DNA from: Bdellovibrionales bacterium
Lineage (GTDB): Bacteria; Bdellovibrionota; Bdellovibrionia; Bdellovibrionales; UBA1609
Assembly (NCBI GenBank): GCA_020435085.1
Contig: JAGRAB010000020.1
Span: 1 to 9,008, forward strand
Reading direction: 5' to 3'
Length of the DNA: 9,008 nt
Shown here in pieces: positions 1 to 4,893 of the stretch. Every line of letters begins with the position of its first letter. Within the stretch, counting starts at the first letter, position 1. Below the pieces are notes generated by a model that did no database searches, had not been told where the DNA came from, and was given only the letters and a program-made list of their open reading frames with translations. A program made the position numbers and the translations under genes.

Positions 1-60
1 TATTTTTTGGAATTGGTATTAGTTAAAGAGAAAGAAAGCTCAGAAAATGAAAAAAAGTGA
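1..60 (+). CDS. possible C-terminal end of an upstream gene (partial)
   Basis: Frame 1 is open from the left edge to a TGA at 58-60 and would give 19 residues: a short hydrophobic stretch (FLELVLV) followed by a highly charged tail (KEKESSENEKK). The other two plus frames stop within the first 24 bases. A hydrophilic charged tail followed by a small hairpin is what the end of a gene often looks like. However, 19 open codons can arise by chance, and no family can be recognised from so short a piece. Confidence 0.3.
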   Translation, partial: YFLELVLVKEKESSENEKK

Positions 61-66
61 GATCTA

Positions 67-91
67 AGTCCGTATCTGGACTCATTTCTTT
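67..91 (+). terminator. weak hairpin with T-rich tail, possible terminator of the upstream gene
   Basis: AGTCC (67-71) and GGACT (78-82) form a perfect 5-bp stem around a 6-nt loop, followed by CATTTCTTT. The stem is short and the T-tract is interrupted, so it is weak as an intrinsic terminator. Its position, just after the TGA at 58-60 and before the AT-rich promoter-like stretch, is what supports the call. Confidence 0.25.
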
Positions 92-104
92 ATAAAATTA
101 AATA

Positions 105-110
105 TATAAT
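105..110 (+). promoter_or_regulatory. candidate -10 element for the lipoprotein/barrel/addBA cluster
   Basis: A perfect TATAAT lies in a very AT-rich stretch, 35 bases before the ATG at 146. No convincing -35 hexamer sits 16-18 bp upstream (the bases there read around TCATTT). The next TTGACA-like word, TGGACT at 77-82, is 22 bp away, which is too far. Transcription from here would give a leader of about 28 nt containing the GAGG ribosome binding site at 135-138. Confidence 0.35.
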
Positions 111-145
111 ATAGAAAAGAAAACTCCTTAGGATGAGGTTTTTAA

Positions 146-976
146 ATGTTAAAAAACGGGATTCGTTTTTTATTAATTCTTATTTGTTCTACTCAGTTGT
201 CTTGTAGTGTGAATATTTTGGAAGAGTTTGGTGATCCAGATACGGATATGGCGAAATATCATGAAGCCAATCGACTGGTATCGAAGGGAAGGTATTCCGA
301 AGCACTCACGGTGTTTTCAACAATGAGTACAGACTTTCTCGCGAAACCGATCGTTGTTCAGTTGAGAGCTTCTGCCAATGCGGGCCTTTGTGGTTTGGAT
401 TTTTTAAATTTTGTGACTGAAATTTCTAATATTGGAACAACAAAACTTTATCAACTTTTAATGGCCGGGCGCGCCTCCATTACTCCAGATACAAATAATA
501 TTACTTATTGTTCGACAGCGATTTCATTAATTCAGTCCTTGGGGGCAACGGGAGCGACTCGCACTGACGATGAAAATATATTTTTAGCAGCCGTGGCGTT
601 CATTCAAATGGGAGTCATTTTTAGTGTCTATGCAGATACTGATAATAATGGAACATTAGATGGTGGCTTTGATGCATGTGCCGGTGGCTCAATTGCTGAT
701 GCACAGGTCGATCAATACGGAGCAGCTCTTATGATTGCCATTGAGAGTATTAATGCCATTACCAATCCGGCCTTTGGGGGAGCTGAGGCTTCTACTGTGA
801 ATACAGTTTGTGCCACTCTTGCGGGTGCTCCTTATAATGAGACTGATATTTGTACAAAAACGGATGGTTCCTTTGATGCCACAGAAAGAAATCTATTACG
901 CTCACTAATTAAAGAAAGCTCTGCTGTGGGCTTAGCACAATGTACAGGAGATATTTCTACGTGTTTTTGTCCATAA
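146..976 (+). CDS. cysteine-rich lipoprotein with TPR-like segment and EF-hand-like loop
   Basis: A 276-residue predicted lipoprotein of unknown specific function. The N-terminus is a type II signal peptide: basic K3/R7, a hydrophobic core (residues 8-14) and a likely lipidated cysteine C20 in TQLSC. The lipobox is imperfect because position -3 is Q, not L. S21 at +2 favours the outer membrane by the usual Lol rule. Residues 36-90 look like TPR helices (GRYSEALTVF at 48-57). Residues 164-176 (DxDNNGxLDG) match a calcium-binding loop of EF-hand/dockerin type, but position 12 is F, not E. Eight cysteines remain after lipidation (82, 122, 178, 222, 236, 266, 273, 275), so disulfides are plausible. 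The ATG is supported by GAGG seven bases upstream. The 3' end overlaps the signal-peptide codons of the barrel gene by 37 nt, suggesting co-translation and perhaps a shared role. I do not recognise the family. Confidence 0.8.
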   Translation: MLKNGIRFLLILICSTQLSCSVNILEEFGDPDTDMAKYHEANRLVSKGRYSEALTVFSTMSTDFLAKPIVVQLRASANAGLCGLDFLNFVTEISNIGTTKLYQLLMAGRASITPDTNNITYCSTAISLIQSLGATGATRTDDENIFLAAVAFIQMGVIFSVYADTDNNGTLDGGFDACAGGSIADAQVDQYGAALMIAIESINAITNPAFGGAEASTVNTVCATLAGAPYNETDICTKTDGSFDATERNLLRSLIKESSAVGLAQCTGDISTCFCP

Positions 977-2118
977 TACTTGTCACAGTCATTTCTATTT
1001 TTATAGAGATACCAGCATTTGCCGCCGGTGTTGAAGGCCAAGTGTATGATAACTTTCATTCCATTCGCGCTATGGGTATGGGAAATGCGTATGCACCGAT
1101 TGTCAGCGATCCAGATGCTCTTTTTTATAACCCGGCAGGGGTGGCCCGAATTTCTGGGTTTAACTGGACGATTGCAGACCCTTGGGTTGGAGTGAGTGGC
1201 ATCGAAGTTTTTAAAAAAGTATCTGAGCTTCAAGATTCATCACAGTTTGAATCCACCATTCGAGAGCTTTATGGCGATCATGTATGGGTGGGTGGTGGTG
1301 CAAAATCAGCTTTTGGAATTCCATATTTTGCTGTGAGCGTTTACGACCACTTGAATGCAAGTATTGATGTGAATAACCCTGTGTATCCAAATTTAGATAT
1401 CGCAGCAGTGAATGATCTTGGGTATGTAATGGGAATAGGTGTGCCTATTCTTCCAGTTTTTGAAATTGGAATGGTCCTCAAATATATTCAAAGAACGGGT
1501 TCACGAGTTCCTTTTGGTCCTAGTTTTATTGCAAGCTTAGATCCTGATGCGATTCGCAGCAGTGTTGAGAAACAGGGCAACGGATATGGACTTGATTTAG
1601 GAGCGAATTTTCGAGTGCCAGGCCCCCTTTCTTTGATACTATCAGGTGTTTGGAAAAATGTGGGTGAAATGACTTTTAAACCCGACTCAGGTGAAGCACC
1701 GCCGTCAGAGCCCAACGAAATGAACGTGGGAGCGGCATTAGACTTAAATGTTCCTCTTCTCTCAGTTCGTCCCGCTATCGAATTTAAGCATTTGAATCGA
1801 GATGATATTCAATTAGGAAAAAAAGTACATTTTGGTTTAGAAATCAGTTTGCCACTCATTGATATTCGAGGTGGTTTTTACCAGGGATATTATACGGCAG
1901 GAGCTGGTGTGAATTTGGGCATTATTCGAGTTGATGCGGCCACATGGGGTGTGGAGTTGGGCGATTACCCTGGTCAAAAAGAAGATCGACGCTACGCTGT
2001 TCAAGCCACCATAGAGCTTGGCTTTGACCCCAATTTAAGCTTTATTGGGGGTGGTAGTGGGGGAAGTGGAGGCTCAGCTTCAAGTTCTCCTTATAGTAGA
2101 CTCAAACAACGTCGATAA
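940..2118 (+). CDS. outer-membrane beta-barrel protein, PorV/UPF0164/FadL-like
   Basis: A 392-residue predicted outer-membrane barrel. Residues 1-28 form a Sec signal peptide (basic R3/R4, hydrophobic core, cleavage near AFA28). Residues 45-70 carry the motif MGMGNAY...DPDALFYNPAGVAR, typical of the N-terminus of PorV/UPF0164 and FadL/OmpP1-like barrels. The rest alternates amphipathic strands with Gly/Asp turns. The last strand, about 352-362, ends on an aromatic residue (IELGF), the usual BAM recognition signal. It is followed by an extra 30 residues: a GGGSGGSGG linker and a basic end, RLKQRR. The start is uncertain: ATG 940 gives a charged n-region but a poor ribosome site, while GTG 961 has AGGAG at 946-950 but loses both arginines. 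The gene overlaps the preceding lipoprotein by 37 nt (16 nt with the GTG) and is followed by addB after 12 bases. The transported substrate, if any, cannot be read from the sequence. Confidence 0.85.
   Translation: MYRRYFYVFLSIILVTVISIFIEIPAFAAGVEGQVYDNFHSIRAMGMGNAYAPIVSDPDALFYNPAGVARISGFNWTIADPWVGVSGIEVFKKVSELQDSSQFESTIRELYGDHVWVGGGAKSAFGIPYFAVSVYDHLNASIDVNNPVYPNLDIAAVNDLGYVMGIGVPILPVFEIGMVLKYIQRTGSRVPFGPSFIASLDPDAIRSSVEKQGNGYGLDLGANFRVPGPLSLILSGVWKNVGEMTFKPDSGEAPPSEPNEMNVGAALDLNVPLLSVRPAIEFKHLNRDDIQLGKKVHFGLEISLPLIDIRGGFYQGYYTAGAGVNLGIIRVDAATWGVELGDYPGQKEDRRYAVQATIELGFDPNLSFIGGGSGGSGGSASSSPYSRLKQRR
1460..1488 (+). promoter_or_regulatory. possible internal sigma70-like promoter
   Basis: TTGAAA (1460-1465) and TATATT (1483-1488) each match the sigma70 consensus at 5 of 6 positions and are separated by the ideal 17 bp. 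It lies inside the barrel gene, about 640 bp before addB, and could supply addBA independently of the upstream promoter. In an AT-rich genome such matches occur by chance, so support is weak. Confidence 0.2.
2047..2072 (+). repeat. G-rich tract encoding the Gly/Ser linker of the barrel tail
   Basis: Runs of five G (2047-2051 and 2059-2063) and three GG doublets (2053-2054, 2068-2069, 2071-2072) lie on the coding strand, in a region otherwise poor in G. They encode the GGGSGGSGG tail. The spacing would allow a two-layer G-quadruplex in the mRNA just before addB, but codon choice for glycine is the simpler explanation. Confidence 0.4.
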
Positions 2119-2130
2119 CTTTTGGGAATT

Positions 2131-4893
2131 ATGCTTTCAATACACTCTGTTTCTACACAGGTAGAAAAGCAAAAATTTTTAGATGACTTTAATATTCGTA
2201 CAAAGACTTGGCTTGTTGCTGACCTAAAATCTAAATCAGAAATTCAAAAACAGCTTTTAGCAAAATTTCCAGTTCTGGAAGAAGATGCTGTTTTGCGAGT
2301 GAGTGAGCTTTGGGTAAAAATTTTTAAAAAAAAACTTCCCTCCTGGCGCGTGGTTTCTCACGACTTTCTTCGAAGTCACCTTCGTGATTTTTTAAACTCT
2401 CAAGATCAAAGTTTTGCAAAAACACCGGGAGCTGCAAAAACCTTAATGGCGTATATTCAGCAATTACTCCCTGTACTCACTCAAGAAAACGGTGATGAGC
2501 AATTACAAAATTGGTTTCAAGAAAATACTTCAAGCTTCATTCGTTGGAAGCATTGGTATGAGTTAAGTATTCTTGCTTGGCAGGAGTTACAACAACAAAA
2601 AATAATGACATCCAATTGGTGTTCAGGGTTATTAATCCATAATGAAAAATTTTCGGACAGTTGGGAGAGGGAGTTAATTTGCGATCTTGGGAGTCAACTC
2701 AACAGTGTTGAGGCAGAGCTCTTTCAAAAATTAGCTTTAAAAAATCCTGTTCATATTTTAGAGCCTCAAACAGATTGGAGTCTTCGTTATCATAAAACTT
2801 TAAATAGCTACTGGCTTTTAAAGGGAGAAAGTTTTCCCTTAATTGGAGAGGAAACACCTTTTCCGATTTTTTCATCACAACCTCAAACGTACTTAGAGGT
2901 CGAGCGTTATTCGACAATGGCTGCTGAGATAAAGGCTGTCATTGCAAAAATTCGGAAAAAACTTGATGAAGGGATTTTGCCGCAACAAATTGGTATTCTC
3001 GCTCCTGATATAGAAGTTTATTGGCCTGTTTTATTTTCGTATTTGGAACAAGAGGGAATTCCTACTCAAAAAAATGCAGTGACTCGCCTTCAATCATTTC
3101 CAGATATCGATGCGTGGATGGCACGCTTGCGTTTGGCTATGGGTAAAGTGGCCTCACATGATCTCGAGCGAGCTAGTTATTCTGAAAATCCGCAGTTGAA
3201 ATCTCTCAGCTTTGAAAAGTTTAAACGACTTTTTTCTATTATTTACGACAAAGAGGATTTATCGCGCTGGTCAGAAATGAAAGACCTTTTTCACCAAACG
3301 GTAGAACCCAATGATAGCATGCTTCTCAAAGAATTTATCTTTTGGTGTTCTTCATTTTGGCCAAATAATGATGAAACAGAAAGTCTTGCTCGAATTATTA
3401 AAAAAATTTTTCATGAGAGTGCGGCAACAACACGTCTTCCTACTTCTGGATGGATGGATTATTTAGAAAATATTGTAGCAAAAGAAGAGGTGACTGTTAC
3501 TGAAGGTGTCAGTCAAGGAATTCACTGTTTGAATATTCAAGAGGCTGAGTGGGTTTCATTGTCAGCTCGATTTTTTATTGGTTTATCTGCAGATGCATTG
3601 AGATCTACAGAAAGTGTCGGCCTCTTGTTTTCTGATATCCAAAGCTTAGGTCAAGATTTAGGTTACTTTCTCTCTTGGCCAGATAAAGCACAAATGGAGT
3701 TTGAAACTCTTTGGCAATTACAAAAAAAGACGGAATTCACTCACATAAGTGTTTCGGCTTCAGACTTTTCAGGCAATGTCTTAGCTCCTTCCTTGGTATG
3801 GTTAATGACGGCCTTTCATGAGGGAAGGGATATTGAAACTTTATCAATTCCTGAATTGACCAGATGGGATGAAATTCAACGTGCAAAATTAAATGAGCTC
3901 GTTCAATTAAGAGCTTGGACTCCAGAGCATGCAGAAGTGTTAGAAGCGGCTATTCTTGAAGATCTTGGAGAAAAGGAACGCGAGAATTTTGCAAAAGATG
4001 TGTCATGGAGCTTGAGTGCTTCTCAAATTGAGAACTATCTTCAGTGTCCATTTAAGTTTGCAGCAGCAAAAATTTTTCAACTGAGTGATGAGCCAGAGTT
4101 AGATTTAGACATGGATCGGCTGACGCGTGGAAAAATGATACATAAGCTTTTTGAAAAACTGATTGTACAGCCTTTTGAAAAAAATATGTCGCAAAAGCAA
4201 ATTGAAGATATTGTGGATTCGTTGCCAGAAGAGGCTGAGAGTATTTTAGCGGATAAAAGATTGTGGAGTGCCTCTCGAAAATTTTATATAGACTTAGCTC
4301 AACGGTTTTTGAAATTTGAAACCGACTGGCGTCAAGAGTTTCCTGAAACAGAAACAGTTGGGAAAGAATTAGATATTCAAGCATGGTGGAATCCTAAAAC
4401 CAAGAGCTTAGAAAACCAAGACTCTTCAGGAGCCATTGCGTTTCGTGGACGTATTGATCGGGTAGATGCTGATGAGAAAGGTCACTATGTTGTCATTGAT
4501 TACAAAAGTTCTGACACTTCTTTAAAAAACTATGACCAATGGGAAAAAGAAAAGGCACTGCAGTTAGGTTTGTATTCTATGGCTCTTGAGCAAGGGGCAA
4601 CACCTCTACCTCAAGGAGAGGTTCTTGGAGCATTTTATTACTCTGCAAAAACGATGAATCGGGAAAAAGGATTTCGTTTAGAAGAAGGTGTTGGTCATTT
4701 ATTTTCGGAGCATAAGAAGAGCCAAATTCAAGCGGAAACAAAAAAAGAACTTTATAAGAGTTTAAATAAAATGGTTGCAGAAAGTATTCATCAGATGTTG
4801 AGTGGTGAATTCCCTGCAAAACCAGATGATAAAAAAAATTGTGAAACTTGTCCATGGGATCAAATATGCCGAGCACCACATCTGAACTCTTAA
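2131..4893 (+). CDS. addB: AddB-type subunit of ATP-dependent helicase-nuclease, PD-(D/E)XK with Fe-S cluster
   Basis: A 920-residue cytoplasmic protein, predicted to be the AddB half of the AddAB complex that resects double-strand breaks. Residues 1 to about 600 resemble the degenerate SF1 helicase fold of AddB and lack a Walker A motif. The C-terminal part is a RecB-family nuclease: SASQIENYLQCPF with C639, conserved H671 (RGKMIH), then GRIDR with D776 and IDYKS with D790/K792. C639 with C904, C907 and C913 (Cx2Cx5C) reproduces the four-cysteine Fe-S cluster of AddB nucleases, so the fold looks intact and active. It is shorter than Bacillus AddB (about 1166 residues). I chose ATG 2131; an in-frame TTG at 2122 adds three residues, and neither has a good ribosome site, so coupling to the barrel gene (stop at 2118) is likely. 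The 3' end overlaps addA by 28 nt. Other names in databases could be RecB-like exonuclease or PD-(D/E)XK family protein. Confidence 0.9.
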   Translation: MLSIHSVSTQVEKQKFLDDFNIRTKTWLVADLKSKSEIQKQLLAKFPVLEEDAVLRVSELWVKIFKKKLPSWRVVSHDFLRSHLRDFLNSQDQSFAKTPGAAKTLMAYIQQLLPVLTQENGDEQLQNWFQENTSSFIRWKHWYELSILAWQELQQQKIMTSNWCSGLLIHNEKFSDSWERELICDLGSQLNSVEAELFQKLALKNPVHILEPQTDWSLRYHKTLNSYWLLKGESFPLIGEETPFPIFSSQPQTYLEVERYSTMAAEIKAVIAKIRKKLDEGILPQQIGILAPDIEVYWPVLFSYLEQEGIPTQKNAVTRLQSFPDIDAWMARLRLAMGKVASHDLERASYSENPQLKSLSFEKFKRLFSIIYDKEDLSRWSEMKDLFHQTVEPNDSMLLKEFIFWCSSFWPNNDETESLARIIKKIFHESAATTRLPTSGWMDYLENIVAKEEVTVTEGVSQGIHCLNIQEAEWVSLSARFFIGLSADALRSTESVGLLFSDIQSLGQDLGYFLSWPDKAQMEFETLWQLQKKTEFTHISVSASDFSGNVLAPSLVWLMTAFHEGRDIETLSIPELTRWDEIQRAKLNELVQLRAWTPEHAEVLEAAILEDLGEKERENFAKDVSWSLSASQIENYLQCPFKFAAAKIFQLSDEPELDLDMDRLTRGKMIHKLFEKLIVQPFEKNMSQKQIEDIVDSLPEEAESILADKRLWSASRKFYIDLAQRFLKFETDWRQEFPETETVGKELDIQAWWNPKTKSLENQDSSGAIAFRGRIDRVDADEKGHYVVIDYKSSDTSLKNYDQWEKEKALQLGLYSMALEQGATPLPQGEVLGAFYYSAKTMNREKGFRLEEGVGHLFSEHKKSQIQAETKKELYKSLNKMVAESIHQMLSGEFPAKPDDKKNCETCPWDQICRAPHLNS
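2326..2334 (+). repeat. A9 homopolymer in addB
   Basis: Nine consecutive A, preceded by five T, encode KKK near residue 66-68 of AddB. Either frame shift at this point meets a stop within about 60 bases (TGA at 2385-2387 or TAA at 2393-2395), so any slippage would truncate the protein. Confidence 0.5.

Noticed and set aside
832..1233. Long open frame on the minus strand across the lipoprotein/barrel junction
   Set aside because: It is antisense to two well-supported genes. It has a cysteine/histidine-rich composition unlike a real domain and no ribosome binding site.
2122..2130. TTG start adding three residues to AddB
   Set aside because: There is no ribosome site before it and the following ATG at 2131 serves equally well. 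The difference does not affect any domain.
4848..4865. TTG 4848 or ATG 4854 as the start of AddA
   Set aside because: ATG 4866 has GGGA at a good distance and leaves the Q/Walker A region complete; the earlier starts have nothing better.
4052..4879. Minus-strand open frames inside addB
   Set aside because: They lie opposite the nuclease and Fe-S motifs of AddB and have no start signals or recognisable content.
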